A stretch of DNA of 64,000 nt from Planctomycetota bacterium (GCA_009920765.1 RFZJ01000006.1:1-64000), one strand, 5' to 3'. Positions 20,234 to 30,351 are shown, counted from the first letter of the stretch. Program-made: numbers and translations. The notes: generated by a model not told the origin, from the letters alone.

Positions 20234-21001
20234 TTATGGTTTAAAATCTGAAGAAGGCAATTTTTCAAAATACCTGACTTCTAGAAGTTCTGCATCAAGA
20301 ATTTTCTTCCCATTTCTAAATGATTGAATTTTAACAGGTCTTTTAAAGCCGCCCAGATCTCGGAAGTCGGAAAAGTAATCTTCTTGAACTAATTTATTAT
20401 TTTCGAATTCCCTTGTTTGTTCGGTTTTCACAAGAAGGCCGGTTTTTCTATCAAAAAATAAAAGAATGTCTGGCTTGGAAACTTCTTTCACTTTTATGCC
20501 ATGAAGGGACAACTCGCCCGCTTTGATTAATCCAAGATCCGTAATTTCAAATTCTTTGCCCGTCAGCAAGGGCACAAGTCTAATTATTTTTGCAAGACGC
20601 ATCGTTTCTTTAATTTGAATAGCAATGGGTTCTTCAGCTTTTTGCGGCTGACCATTTAAATTAACTAAAACCTTATCTTTGTCAAACACTTGAATGACAT
20701 TGAAAGACTTACCTTTAACCGTAATCTCTTGAACTGTTTTCATCTGATCTGGTAATTGAACTGTTGTTTCTCCTTTAAAAGTAGCGTCCAATCCCGCAAA
20801 CTGGATAGTACCTTTCATTTTTACACGATCAGCCCTATGCGTTGAAAGCTTAGTATACCCACCATGTGCCTCAATGGCTTTATTAAGAATCACAAGTATT
20901 GGTTCAGGTAATGTAGAGTTTTGGGCATCAAGATTATTTACATTTGAAAAAGACGCCATAATAAAAATGAAAAAACAAAGTGCTTTATTTTTTGTTGTCA
21001 T
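20234..21001 (-). CDS. Secreted LolA/outer-membrane lipoprotein-sorting-like protein
   Basis: Exported protein of 255 residues. The signal peptide is KALCFFIFIMASFSNVNNLDAQ. The mature part is a beta-rich domain: AIEAHGGYTKLSTHRADRVKMKGTI at the start, then DILLFFDRKTGLLVKTEQTREF and FRDLGGFKRPVKIQSFRNGKKI. This architecture is seen in planctomycete proteins annotated as lipoprotein-sorting-like. The ATG at 21001 directly precedes the signal peptide and has GAGG upstream; a codon 7 residues earlier is also possible. Function is inferred only from fold resemblance. Confidence 0.6.
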   Translation of the reverse strand: MTTKNKALCFFIFIMASFSNVNNLDAQNSTLPEPILVILNKAIEAHGGYTKLSTHRADRVKMKGTIQFAGLDATFKGETTVQLPDQMKTVQEITVKGKSFNVIQVFDKDKVLVNLNGQPQKAEEPIAIQIKETMRLAKIIRLVPLLTGKEFEITDLGLIKAGELSLHGIKVKEVSKPDILLFFDRKTGLLVKTEQTREFENNKLVQEDYFSDFRDLGGFKRPVKIQSFRNGKKILDAELLEVRYFEKLPSSDFKP

Positions 21002-21083
21002 GAAAGGCCTCGAGTCAAACAAAGAAACCTATAAGATAAGTAATATTATCAGTTCTAGCACTAAAAATGCGAGGCCAAGAAGC

Positions 21084-21488
21084 ATGGATACGATTGAAAT
21101 TTTCACCCAGAATCGTTCTGAATTTGTAAATATAACCCGTCTTGTAGAATCGAGTCTGGCGGAAAGCAAAATCAAGTCAGGAATTGGTGTGATTTTTTGC
21201 CCACACACTACAGCAGGGCTAACAATCAATGAGTGCTGGGACCCTGATGTCATTCATGACACACTTAATTGGCTTGAAAAATCCATTCCAAAAAACATGC
21301 CAAAATTCTTGCACGGTGAAGGAAACAGCGATAGCCACATAAAAACCGGGCTTTTTGGAAACTCATCGCAAGTAATCGTGGAAGAAGGTAAAATAATACT
21401 GGGACAGTGGCAGGGCATTTTTTTATGCGAATTTGATGGTCCCCGCACTAGAAAAATCCATGTTCAATGGGTTGGTAAACAAACCTAA
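21084..21488 (+). CDS. YjbQ-family (UPF0047) protein
   Basis: Small protein of 134 residues of the YjbQ/UPF0047 family, some members of which have weak thiamine-phosphate synthase activity in genetic tests. Diagnostic motifs are CPHTTAGLTINE, DTLNWLEK, HGEGNSDSHIK and LGQWQGIFLCEFDGPR. The ATG is preceded by GAGG at 9 nt. An upstream extension in the same frame overlaps the divergent secreted-protein gene and looks non-coding. A thiamine-phosphate synthase is also encoded at 35.4 kb, but not linked. Confidence 0.9.
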   Translation: MDTIEIFTQNRSEFVNITRLVESSLAESKIKSGIGVIFCPHTTAGLTINECWDPDVIHDTLNWLEKSIPKNMPKFLHGEGNSDSHIKTGLFGNSSQVIVEEGKIILGQWQGIFLCEFDGPRTRKIHVQWVGKQT

Positions 21489-21495
21489 TCAATAA

Positions 21496-22737
21496 TTACT
21501 GTTTTACTGCGGTAAGTAAATAAGAAGGATTTATAGCCTCAAATCGAAGAGAACCATATTGATTTAAACCTCGGGAAATCTGGACCATCAGCACTTCGAA
21601 CTCCGGATCAATTTTGCGCATTGTATTTACACAAACATACAAGTTTTCAATAGACCCAACATTGACTACCATTCGTCCCTGTGGAACCAAGGTTTCAAAA
21701 ACTGCATCCAGCAACCCGGTCACTTCTTTGCCTATTCCTCCTACAAAGATGGCATCGGGCCTTGGAAGCCCCTGAAAAACTTCGGGCGCAATGCCATGGA
21801 TTGCCTTGATATTTCTTATCCCCATTTTTTCAGAGTTAGCAAGAATCAAGTGATAATCAGCAGCATCCTGTTCAATTGCGTAAACCATGCCCGAATAGCA
21901 AAGTTGTGCGGCTTCAATTGAAACAGAACCTGAGCCAGCACCAATGTCATATACAACGCTGGTTGGCTTGATAGATAACCTTGAAAGCGCAATAGCACGG
22001 ATTTCAGATTGAGTAAGTAAACCTGTTTTAGGCCTGCTTTGAGCAAAAATATCATCTGGATTTCCAAAAAGTCTGGGAGTACAGGAAGTTGCAGGAATAT
22101 CAGGGCGGCCCGGTTTGCGTTTAAGAATAATTACATTGAGTGGATCAAAATCCATATCAACAATTTCTGAAAGTTCGGCTTGGGTAACACGCTCATCCTT
22201 ACCACCAAGATTTTCACAAACAAAAACCTTGAAGTAATCTATCCCCCTTGCAAGCAATCTCTTTGCAATCTCACTGGGGTTTTCGACAGTGTTGGTAAAT
22301 ATACCCACAGTTTCAGACACTCTTATTTTCTCGATCACCTTGTCCAAAGATTGATTTTGCAAGCTGGTAAGATAAGCATCATCCCAACTTTCCTTAACCC
22401 GGGCAAAAGCCATTTGCATGCTGCTAACATGTGGATGAACTTCAAAGCGATCCTTCCCAATTTTTTCAGATAAATATCGAACTACGCCATAAAACAAAGG
22501 GTCGCCACTTACCAGCAGGGCGACTTTTTTACCAACATCAAGCTTCTGCAAAGATTCCGATAATTCTTGAAGATCCGGCCCATTTTTTCGCTTTTCACCT
22601 TTTAGGCTTTCCACCAATCGGAGGACGTTTTCAGAACCAAAAAGTATATCGCACTGGGCTAGAATATCCCTTTCATGCGTGGTAAGGCCAAATAATCCAT
22701 CGCTGCCAATTCCAATAACATGAATCTTATGTCCCAT
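21496..22737 (-). CDS. cobL: CbiE-CbiT fusion, precorrin-6Y C5,15-methyltransferase (decarboxylating)
   Basis: Bifunctional cobalamin-pathway enzyme. Residues 1-200 are the tetrapyrrole methylase CbiE (GIGSDGLFGLT, VSGDPLFYGV). Residues 215-413 are the class I SAM methyltransferase/decarboxylase CbiT (VVYDIGAGSGSVSIEAA). Length of 413 matches CobL. AGGA lies 7 nt before ATG. No other cobalamin gene is adjacent, so the rest of the pathway must lie elsewhere. Confidence 0.92.
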   Translation of the reverse strand: MGHKIHVIGIGSDGLFGLTTHERDILAQCDILFGSENVLRLVESLKGEKRKNGPDLQELSESLQKLDVGKKVALLVSGDPLFYGVVRYLSEKIGKDRFEVHPHVSSMQMAFARVKESWDDAYLTSLQNQSLDKVIEKIRVSETVGIFTNTVENPSEIAKRLLARGIDYFKVFVCENLGGKDERVTQAELSEIVDMDFDPLNVIILKRKPGRPDIPATSCTPRLFGNPDDIFAQSRPKTGLLTQSEIRAIALSRLSIKPTSVVYDIGAGSGSVSIEAAQLCYSGMVYAIEQDAADYHLILANSEKMGIRNIKAIHGIAPEVFQGLPRPDAIFVGGIGKEVTGLLDAVFETLVPQGRMVVNVGSIENLYVCVNTMRKIDPEFEVLMVQISRGLNQYGSLRFEAINPSYLLTAVKQ

Positions 22738-22775
22738 ATTAAATTCCTGAAAAAAGACTGTGTAACCAAATGGAA

Positions 22776-23633
22776 CTACAACGCTGATAATATCCGATCA
22801 CTTGGAAAAACCTTATTCAAAAATGCAGCCATATGAACTGCAATTTCCTCCGGGTGGCTGTAAGGTAATAAATGCCCACCCCCTTTTATCACCACTTTTT
22901 CGCCATCAGGAAAAGCATTATACAAAGTTTCCCGTACTTGAGGGCCGATCAGAGGGTCAACTTCACCATCAATCAAAAGCACTGGTTTTTGAAAACCTAA
23001 GGCTTTGTTTCTTAAATCAATTTGATTAATCGCCGCTGCCAGTCTTCCGGTGGTGCTGAAATAAGCCTTACTTACACTTTTGACCAATCTTTCCCACCTA
23101 TAAGAGGGTTTACCTTTAAACGCCTCATAATGCTGGCTTTTCATAACAAATTCAAGGTATGGAAAAGTGCCACCATTAAAGGGAAAAAGGCTTGCAAGAA
23201 AAGCAGAAGATCTCTCAATGAAATTTAATGGGCGATATACAAAACCGCCTTGCAATATTAATCCTAAAACAGATTCGGAAGTTTGAGATGCAAGATTTAT
23301 AGATAATGTAGAACCAAAAGAAGATCCAAAAAGAACGACTGGCGACTTTACTTTAGTCTCTATGAAGTCTTTTATAAATTCAGTGTAAGAATCCAGAAGA
23401 TTTCGATCTTTAGTGCTACTTCCCAAAACTACTTTGGGAATATCCAAGCCAATACAACGAAACTTGTGGGAAAGAATACTAGAGATAAAAACAAATGCCT
23501 CCTTAGAGTCAGCTAATCCATGTATAAATACGATGGTAGGACCTTGACCCCAAGAAAAGTAATTGATCTTACCTTTGGAACTCTTAAACTGATCCAGAGT
23601 TGCCAATTTTAGATAGCGGTTTACATCTTCCAA
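22776..23633 (-). CDS. Alpha/beta-fold hydrolase
   Basis: Serine hydrolase of 285 residues without a signal peptide. The oxyanion region is FIHGLADS, the nucleophile Ser105 sits in GSSFG, the probable acid is the Asp of GEVDPL, and the His is in GGGHLLPYSHP. Substrate unknown. The start is TTG with only a weak GAGAAG upstream; no better downstream start is seen. It is 38 nt upstream of the cobL fusion on the same strand. It shares overall layout with the hydrolase at 51.6 kb. Confidence 0.8.
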   Translation of the reverse strand: MEDVNRYLKLATLDQFKSSKGKINYFSWGQGPTIVFIHGLADSKEAFVFISSILSHKFRCIGLDIPKVVLGSSTKDRNLLDSYTEFIKDFIETKVKSPVVLFGSSFGSTLSINLASQTSESVLGLILQGGFVYRPLNFIERSSAFLASLFPFNGGTFPYLEFVMKSQHYEAFKGKPSYRWERLVKSVSKAYFSTTGRLAAAINQIDLRNKALGFQKPVLLIDGEVDPLIGPQVRETLYNAFPDGEKVVIKGGGHLLPYSHPEEIAVHMAAFLNKVFPSDRILSAL

Positions 23634-23671
23634 AATATTAGCTTCTCAAGTTAGAAAGCATACCCGTTTAT

Positions 23672-25099
23672 TTACTTACTCGCAGTTTGTAAACCCGGAG
23701 AAATTGCAATTTTCTTAACTACGACAGCATCCGCTGTTTTCCAAATTATTACCTCGCCATTCCAAGCGCCGCCAGCTATTAAAGAACCATCTTTATTAAA
23801 AGCCAACGATAGGACCTGATCCGATAATCCTGCAAAAGTTTTCAAAGCTGCCCCTGATTCAGCATTCCAGGTTTTAATGGTATTATCTGACCCACCGGTT
23901 GCAATAAGGTTAGCTTTATCATTGCCTGCAATTTTAAGAATCTGGCCCGTATGTGCGCCAATAACACGCACCTGTTTACCTGCCCTTTCACCATCAAGAC
24001 CAAAAAGCCTGAGTTGTTTATCATCTCCAGCGGAATAGCAATTCTTACCATCAGCCTTAAAAAGCACACCATAAACAGAATTTTGATGATCAGGGAAAGT
24101 TGCCAAAGACTCCTTGGCCGCAAGGTTCCAAACCTTCGCAGTTTTATCCCGGCTAGAGCTGGCAAGAAATTTCCCGTCTGGAGAAAATGCTGCTGAAAAA
24201 ACCCAATCCGCATGGTTTTCAATCGCCTGCTCTAGCTTTGCATTTTCGATTCCAGAACTAATATCCCAAACATGAAGAAGTCGGTCACAACCACCTGCAG
24301 CAAGTTTTTTGCCATCACTACTAAGTGCCAGACATAGCACCTCGTCGTCGGTATCTAAAAGTTGTTTGAGCATGACTTTTTTATCATTGACCCCATCCAG
24401 AAATGAAACACCATCAGTTGTTTTTCCAGACGATGAAATATCATAAGCCCGAACATCGCCTTCCTCGCCTGGCCTTCCACCTGCTACAACAAGCTTGCCA
24501 TCAGGAAGAAAAAGAAAAGCCATGGATCGTCGGGCACGGGTGTTAATTCTTTTTTCTAGTTTAGCAGTGTCAAGATCCCAGACAGTAATTTCATGATGGC
24601 CACCAACAACAATCTTTTTCCCATCTGGAGAAAACGCAATTGCAGTTGCAGCAACAGGGAAAGAATACTTGGCGGAAGGGGTAGGGGCTTTCCACCGGAG
24701 TCGTAATTCTTTCAATAAATCAGCTTTCGGATCAACTTCCTTGTCAATTTTCGCGCCTTGAGCAACCCATTGTTCAAGAATCTTAATCTTTTCAGACGAA
24801 AGGGCGTCCCCACTTTCCTTGGGTGGCATTCTTGTTTTGTCCGTGGCTTTTAAAACATCGATAAAATAGCTTTCATCTGGTTTACCAACAACTATAGGAT
24901 CATCTTTGGTTCCACCATGTCTTAATGCCTCGTATTTTGTCATATCAAGCTTGCCTTTAGGATTTTTTGAACCATGGCAAGCAAAGCAGTTTTCTTTTAA
25001 AATTGGGGCCACATCCTTGATAAAGCTAATGTTTTGCGCGTTCGCAACATTAGAAATTAAGAAAACGCAGAGAAAAACAAGCGGTTTTGCAATTTTCAT
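23672..25099 (-). CDS. Planctomycetal cytochrome c domain fused to WD40 repeats
   Basis: Exported haem protein of 475 residues. After a signal peptide (residues 1-22) comes a PSCyt-type domain with C38-x-x-C41-H42 (CFACHG), KLDMTKYEALRHGG and TRMPP. Residues 145-475 are about seven WD40 blades (IAFSPDGKKIVVGG, SAAFSPDGKFLASSSRDKTAKVWN, LIATGGSDNTIKTWN). Possible scaffold or sensor in the cell envelope. The ATG at 25099, ten residues inside the longest frame, starts the signal peptide directly and is preceded by GGGG. Confidence 0.85.
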   Translation of the reverse strand: MKIAKPLVFLCVFLISNVANAQNISFIKDVAPILKENCFACHGSKNPKGKLDMTKYEALRHGGTKDDPIVVGKPDESYFIDVLKATDKTRMPPKESGDALSSEKIKILEQWVAQGAKIDKEVDPKADLLKELRLRWKAPTPSAKYSFPVAATAIAFSPDGKKIVVGGHHEITVWDLDTAKLEKRINTRARRSMAFLFLPDGKLVVAGGRPGEEGDVRAYDISSSGKTTDGVSFLDGVNDKKVMLKQLLDTDDEVLCLALSSDGKKLAAGGCDRLLHVWDISSGIENAKLEQAIENHADWVFSAAFSPDGKFLASSSRDKTAKVWNLAAKESLATFPDHQNSVYGVLFKADGKNCYSAGDDKQLRLFGLDGERAGKQVRVIGAHTGQILKIAGNDKANLIATGGSDNTIKTWNAESGAALKTFAGLSDQVLSLAFNKDGSLIAGGAWNGEVIIWKTADAVVVKKIAISPGLQTASK

Positions 25100-25371
25100 T
25101 TTAAGTCCCCACAGTCTAAAAAACGACAAAAAGTCATATCAAAGCCTTAAAAAGCCCATTTAGTGTTGGTTTGAAGAATCATCCTCAAAACCAAGGCAGG
25201 ACTATTATGATAACAATTTTCACAAGAACAATACAACATATATGGCAAAGTTCTTTTAAACAATGTTATTGTGCCTGTAAGTATTATTCCAATATTCATT
25301 TAAATTAAAGAAACTCTGGTGGTTTTCTGAAGGATTCAGATTTTGCCTTAAAGTTTTAGGAGTTGCACCAG

Positions 25372-27669
25372 ATGCAAAGTTTTTTTCCCGCCATTATTAT
25401 TTTAAGCTCCAATTCCTTATTTGATGCTCTCAGCATCTTACTCATCATTCTTACAACTATTATTATTCTGATAAAAAAAGGTTCTGGCTCTCCCAAAATA
25501 ACCATACATGGAACTGAAAATTTCACCAACAAGAATGGCGTCATTTTTGTAGCATCCCAAATCCGATTTGATGAGCAATTCGCTATGCTCAATTTACCTT
25601 TAAAGAAAATACTAGTTTTCGACATGTCTGGATTGGCAGGACATCCACCCCAGAACACAGCATTACACAATAAGATAATTTACATCCAACCGATTCTTGG
25701 ACTAAGAGGCATCGTAAAATGTTTAAAAGAAGCAAGGGTGCTTCTTAAAAACAATGAAAACATCGGTGTTGTCACTGAATGGTTCAAATTCGAAGGTGGA
25801 TTTGAAATCGATTCATATCGATTAATAAAGGCACTAATAAAAAACATAAATGCACCTGTGATCCCCATCCATCTCGAACAGCCAAAGGGAAGCAATTTCA
25901 CCATCAGAAAAAAAGGGGTCTTCAGTCGCAATATCATTAACAATAAAACCCACTGGTATATTTTTGCGGGCAAAGCTTTAACCACTCTAGAAGAAGCTAA
26001 AAAGATTAAATCTGAAATCCAAGATCTTTCCGTGAAAGCGGCCAAAGTAACATACAACGATTTACCACTCGTACATATTGGTTTCGCATTACAGGCTTTA
26101 AGAACCCCTGAAAAACCATGCTTTCCTGACAACGTAAATCCAAAATTAAACCTTAATTATGGCAAAGCATTAGTTGCAGTTAGTTGCTTGGGAAATCAAC
26201 TCTGCCATGAATTAAAAGATGAAAAAACAGTAGGAGTTTGGCTTCCAAACAGCACAGGAAGCGCACTGACAAATATTGCACTTGGAACAATTGGAAAGAT
26301 TTCCGTCAATTTAAACTACACAGCTTCCATAGGAATATTAGAGCATTGCATAAAAAAATCGGGCGTAAAGACGATCATTACAGCCAAACGATTTACCAGC
26401 AAAGTTAACTGGCCCGAAATTCAGGGGATCAGATTGATTTACCTTGAAGATATAATGCAAAAAATAAGTCCAACTCAAAAAGCCTTAACTTTTTTGGCCA
26501 GCAAAATTCTACCGCCCAATATGTTTATTAAAATTATTTTAAAAGCGCATCAACCACACCCTGACGACACTTTGACAATTATTTTTTCTAGCGGCAGTAC
26601 CGGAAATCCCAAAGGCGTAATGCTTACTTATAAAAATATTACGTCAAATGCTTGGTCAACCATTAAAGGTGCAGATGTCGATTTCACAGATTGCCTTTTG
26701 GGAGCACTGCCTTTTTTTCATAGCTTCGGGTACACAGTTTCCATGTGGACACCAATTCAAGTTGGTGCATCAATCGTTTATCAACCCGATCCCAGACAAG
26801 CTCGTGACATTGGTGCTGCCTGCAAAAGCTATCAATGCACAGCATACTTATCAACTGCAACTTTCCTAAGATTTTGCCTTAAAAAATCAGAGCCGGACGA
26901 TTTCAAATCCCTACGAATATTGATTTGTGGTGCTGAAAAATTACCTATCCAGCTAGCCAAGGATTTTGAATTTAAATTTGGCATTCTGCCTTTAGAGGGT
27001 TATGGCTGCACTGAATTATCTCCAGTAGTTTGCATCAACAAAGGGGATATAAGGCTCCCTGGAGGAACCATTTTAGGGCAAATGGCAGGCTCAATAGGCC
27101 AAATTATTCCAGGAGTTTCAATTAAAATTGTTGATCCTGACACACTGGATAACCTTCTCCCAAATAACGAAGGAATGGTATTAGCAACAGGCGCAAATGT
27201 TATGAAAGGATATCTTGATGATCCTGAAAAAACCGCTTCTGTAATTAAAGATGGGTGGTACATCACAGGAGATATGGGCAAAATCAATCTTGAATCTTAT
27301 GTCACTCTTACAGGAAGATTGAGCCGATTTGCAAAAATTGGCGGAGAAATGGTTCCGCTTGAGCGCCTTGAAGACGAGTTACATGATTTGCTTGAATCAT
27401 CTGAAAGAATATGTGCTGTAACATGCGTACCAGATATCAGCCGTGGGGAAAGAATTATTGTGCTATTTCTCCCTTCTATTCTTGCAAGCTTCGATATTGA
27501 TGTAAAAACATGGATAAAAAAATTATCTTCCAAGGGTTTACCCAACCTTTGGATTCCTTCAGAAAAAGATTTTCACCCCGTTACTGATTTACCTGTTTTA
27601 GGCAGCGGAAAACTAGACCTGGCAAGTTTAAAAGCCAAAGCTCTGGAAATTGCAGGTGAAAAAGCGTAA
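25372..27669 (+). CDS. Acyl-CoA/ACP ligase fused to degraded PlsC-like acyltransferase domain
   Basis: Aas-like two-part protein of 765 residues. Residues 15-40 are a membrane anchor. Residues 45-235 resemble an acylglycerophosphate acyltransferase, but the HX4D motif reads SQIRFD (Ser in place of His) and the EGTR block is replaced by FKFEGG. Residues 255-765 are an adenylate-forming ligase with intact motifs: FSSGSTGNPKGV, GYGCTELSP, GWYITGDMG, and terminal GSGKLD with the catalytic Lys. The second half should activate fatty acids; the first half is probably catalytically dead. ATG at 25372 has AGGAG at 9 nt; the TTG at 25363 is too close to that site. Confidence 0.8.
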   Translation: MQSFFPAIIILSSNSLFDALSILLIILTTIIILIKKGSGSPKITIHGTENFTNKNGVIFVASQIRFDEQFAMLNLPLKKILVFDMSGLAGHPPQNTALHNKIIYIQPILGLRGIVKCLKEARVLLKNNENIGVVTEWFKFEGGFEIDSYRLIKALIKNINAPVIPIHLEQPKGSNFTIRKKGVFSRNIINNKTHWYIFAGKALTTLEEAKKIKSEIQDLSVKAAKVTYNDLPLVHIGFALQALRTPEKPCFPDNVNPKLNLNYGKALVAVSCLGNQLCHELKDEKTVGVWLPNSTGSALTNIALGTIGKISVNLNYTASIGILEHCIKKSGVKTIITAKRFTSKVNWPEIQGIRLIYLEDIMQKISPTQKALTFLASKILPPNMFIKIILKAHQPHPDDTLTIIFSSGSTGNPKGVMLTYKNITSNAWSTIKGADVDFTDCLLGALPFFHSFGYTVSMWTPIQVGASIVYQPDPRQARDIGAACKSYQCTAYLSTATFLRFCLKKSEPDDFKSLRILICGAEKLPIQLAKDFEFKFGILPLEGYGCTELSPVVCINKGDIRLPGGTILGQMAGSIGQIIPGVSIKIVDPDTLDNLLPNNEGMVLATGANVMKGYLDDPEKTASVIKDGWYITGDMGKINLESYVTLTGRLSRFAKIGGEMVPLERLEDELHDLLESSERICAVTCVPDISRGERIIVLFLPSILASFDIDVKTWIKKLSSKGLPNLWIPSEKDFHPVTDLPVLGSGKLDLASLKAKALEIAGEKA

Positions 27670-27691
27670 GCCAACCCAAACGGTTTAACCA

Positions 27692-28432
27692 ATGAATAAA
27701 AACTGCAAAATAGTATTAGTCAGGCCTCAATTTGCAGGGAACATCGGATCCACAGCAAGAGTGATGAAAAACCTGGGCTTTTCTCAACTTGTTTTGGTAT
27801 CCCCCAAAGCCAACCCTCTTGATGATGAATCCAGAAAATTCTCCTGCCGAGGAGAAGAAATCCTACATAATTCGACCCAAGTAAATTCAATCGAGCAAGC
27901 GTTAGTAGGCTGTTCATTTGTGGCGGCAACATCAAGTCAAACAAAGGGTTTGATGCGGGGAACCCTAACAAAACCAGTTAGGAATGCTGCAAAAATCTTA
28001 TCAAAAGAAATAAATCACTCACAAATCGCATTGATTTTCGGGCCCGAATCTTCAGGACTGACTAACGACGAAATAAGTCTTTGCAATTTGCTCATACATA
28101 TACCAACTTGCGACGATTACCCAGCACTTAATTTAGCAATGGCTGTTGCAATAACACTTCATGAAATAAAGATGGCCCAAGATGACAAAACAAAAGAAAC
28201 CATCAAACCAATTGAATTGGCATCATGGCAGATGCAACAGCAGGCTTTTAGCACTCTTAAATTATCACTGGAAGAAATCCATTTTCTATTTGGCCCAAGG
28301 GGTGATACGCTTTTTAATGGCATCAAAAACATGATTTCTCGTGCCAAGCCTTCAAAACAAGAAATAAAATGGCTTATAGGCCTTAATAGGCAGTTAGCTT
28401 GGTACAAGGCAAAAATCAAAAGTCAAAACTAA
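27692..28432 (+). CDS. TrmJ-type SPOUT tRNA/rRNA methyltransferase
   Basis: Member of the TrmJ/LasT branch of SpoU methylases, which methylate a 2'-OH in tRNA. Motif 1 is VLVRPQFAGNIGSTARVMKNLGF, motif 2 is IFGPESSGLTNDE, and motif 3 is HIPTCDDYPALNLAMAVAI, forming the trefoil-knot SAM site. Length of 246 is normal. It begins 22 nt after the ligase gene and may be cotranscribed. Its stop overlaps the convergent parE stop by 4 nt. Confidence 0.88.
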   Translation: MNKNCKIVLVRPQFAGNIGSTARVMKNLGFSQLVLVSPKANPLDDESRKFSCRGEEILHNSTQVNSIEQALVGCSFVAATSSQTKGLMRGTLTKPVRNAAKILSKEINHSQIALIFGPESSGLTNDEISLCNLLIHIPTCDDYPALNLAMAVAITLHEIKMAQDDKTKETIKPIELASWQMQQQAFSTLKLSLEEIHFLFGPRGDTLFNGIKNMISRAKPSKQEIKWLIGLNRQLAWYKAKIKSQN

Positions 28433-30351
28433 ATATCTAAATCATCAACCACCGCACGTGCGGCATGCTCCATAATAAACTTAAACCTAGGAGCAGCATC
28501 TTTTCCCAGCAGGTCTACAAAAGTCTTATCTGTCTCAAGATTCGAATCGATTTCAACTTTCAATAAAGTCCTGCTCTTTATATCCAATGTTGTAACAGCT
28601 AGAACGCTTGGATCCATCTCGCCTAAACCTTTAAAACGTGATATTTCTGGTTTTGCATTAACCCTAAGTCCAGATATTATTTCTTCTTTATGGATATCAT
28701 CACGAGCCCAAAAAGTTTCTTTGCCTACATCCACTCTGAATAAAGGTGGTTGCGCCAAAAACACATGCCCTTTGCGGATTAGTTCAGGCATATGCCGAAA
28801 AAAGAACCCCAAAAGTAATGTCGAAATGTGATGGCCATCTGCATCTGCATCCATCAACAAAATAATTTTCCCATATCTCAATCCAGAGATGTCAAATTTC
28901 TCTCCAGCACCGGTTCCAATTGCGGTTACAAGATCATTCAATTCGGTGTTAGCCATAACTCGAGCAAGTGGTAGGCCCTCAGAATTAAGAATCTTGCCTC
29001 GCAGTGGTAAAATTGCCTGAACTTTACTGTTACGGCCTTGTTTAGCTGAACCACCTGCAGAATCACCTTCCACGATAAATAATTCCGAATCATCTAGGTT
29101 GGTGGATTTACAATCAGAAAGTTTCCCGGGAAGGTTTAATCTTCTAGAAGTTGCAGATTTTCGCTTTACCTCGGAAGCGGCTTCTCGTGAGGCAAGCCGG
29201 GCACGGGCTGAAAGAACAATTCTTCCAACGATTTGGTCTGCAGCAGTTTTGTTGAAGTTAAGCCATGCTTCCAGCGCTGGTCGGACAAATCCATCCACCA
29301 AGGCTGTCAACTCTGGGTTATTTAACTTTTCTTTGGTTTGACCTTGAAACATCGGTTCTCGAACAAACACTGAAAGAATTCCTACAAGACCTTCACGAAT
29401 ATCTTCAGCGGTAATTGAAATGCCTTTCACTTTGATATCGTGAGTTTCCATAAAATTACGAATAGCCTTGCCAACACCATTTTTCAGTCCATTTTCATGA
29501 GTTCCACCGGATGCTGTGCGAATACCATTAACATATGATCGAAACGACTCATCGGTAGATTCAGTCCACTGGAGGGCCACTTCCATTTTTTCACTGTCCT
29601 TGCGGCTGACAGTAAAAATGTTCTCAGTTACAGGCGGTTTTTGGCCATCAGCTACCAACTTGGAAAGAAACTCCGGAATACCCCCTGGATGCGTAAGATC
29701 AAATGTTTCGCCAGAAATCTGATTAATAAAAATAATCTTCATCCCACTGTGGATGTAAGACATATCCTCAAGATGCGACTTGATCCAATCGGGTTCGAAT
29801 TGCGTATTTCGGAAAATCTCTGGATCAGGTTCAAAATAAATTGTAGTGCCAGTACCCCTAATAGTGCCAAGCTTTTCAAGCTCCCCAACCACTTTCCCTT
29901 TTTTAAATGTTTGGCGAAACTCTTTGCCATCTCTTTTAACATTTACCACCAGCTTTTTTGATAGAGCATTCACCACTGAAGCACCTACACCATGCAAGCC
30001 GCCAGAATGAATGTAATTATCACCCTCCCCAAATTTAGCACCTGAATGCAAAGTGGTAAGGATTAGTTCAAGGGCAGGCTTTTTATGTTTAGGATGAATA
30101 TCAACAGGAATACCACGGCCATTGTCAACAACCGTGATTGCATCACCTGTTTTATGAAGGGTGACAGTAATTGAATCAGCAAACCCATTCAAATATTCAT
30201 CAACACAATTATCAACAATCTCCCAAACCAAATGATGCAAACCTTTGGGGTCAACACCACCAATATACATGGAAGGACGTTTTCTGACCGGTTCAAGTCC
30301 TTCAAGAACCGTAATGTCCTTGGCGGAATAATTACTATTGGCGCTGCTCAT
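28429..30351 (-). CDS. parE: Type II topoisomerase subunit B (ParE/GyrB)
   Basis: ATPase subunit of topoisomerase IV or gyrase. GHKL motifs are DNCVDEYLNG, DNGRGIPVDIHPKH and GGLHGVGASVVNALS. The TOPRIM motifs are EGDSAGGSAKQGRN and MDADADGHH. The protein has about 640 residues and lacks the large insertion of enterobacterial GyrB, so it is ParE-sized. The ATG at 30351 is preferred to a TTG at 30372, though neither has a strong ribosome-binding site. It directly follows the A subunit gene (27-nt gap), forming a parC-parE operon. ParE versus GyrB is not settled by sequence alone. Confidence 0.9.
   Translation of the reverse strand: MSSANSNYSAKDITVLEGLEPVRKRPSMYIGGVDPKGLHHLVWEIVDNCVDEYLNGFADSITVTLHKTGDAITVVDNGRGIPVDIHPKHKKPALELILTTLHSGAKFGEGDNYIHSGGLHGVGASVVNALSKKLVVNVKRDGKEFRQTFKKGKVVGELEKLGTIRGTGTTIYFEPDPEIFRNTQFEPDWIKSHLEDMSYIHSGMKIIFINQISGETFDLTHPGGIPEFLSKLVADGQKPPVTENIFTVSRKDSEKMEVALQWTESTDESFRSYVNGIRTASGGTHENGLKNGVGKAIRNFMETHDIKVKGISITAEDIREGLVGILSVFVREPMFQGQTKEKLNNPELTALVDGFVRPALEAWLNFNKTAADQIVGRIVLSARARLASREAASEVKRKSATSRRLNLPGKLSDCKSTNLDDSELFIVEGDSAGGSAKQGRNSKVQAILPLRGKILNSEGLPLARVMANTELNDLVTAIGTGAGEKFDISGLRYGKIILLMDADADGHHISTLLLGFFFRHMPELIRKGHVFLAQPPLFRVDVGKETFWARDDIHKEEIISGLRVNAKPEISRFKGLGEMDPSVLAVTTLDIKSRTLLKVEIDSNLETDKTFVDLLGKDAAPRFKFIMEHAARAVVDDLDI

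Noticed and set aside
20874..21083. Upstream extension of the YjbQ reading frame
   Set aside because: It would overlap the divergent secreted-protein gene including its signal peptide; the ATG at 21084 gives the normal family length.
22776..23633. Recent duplication between the two alpha/beta hydrolases (22.8 and 51.6 kb)
   Set aside because: They share only the general fold pattern; sequences around the nucleophile and cap region differ too much for a recent copy.
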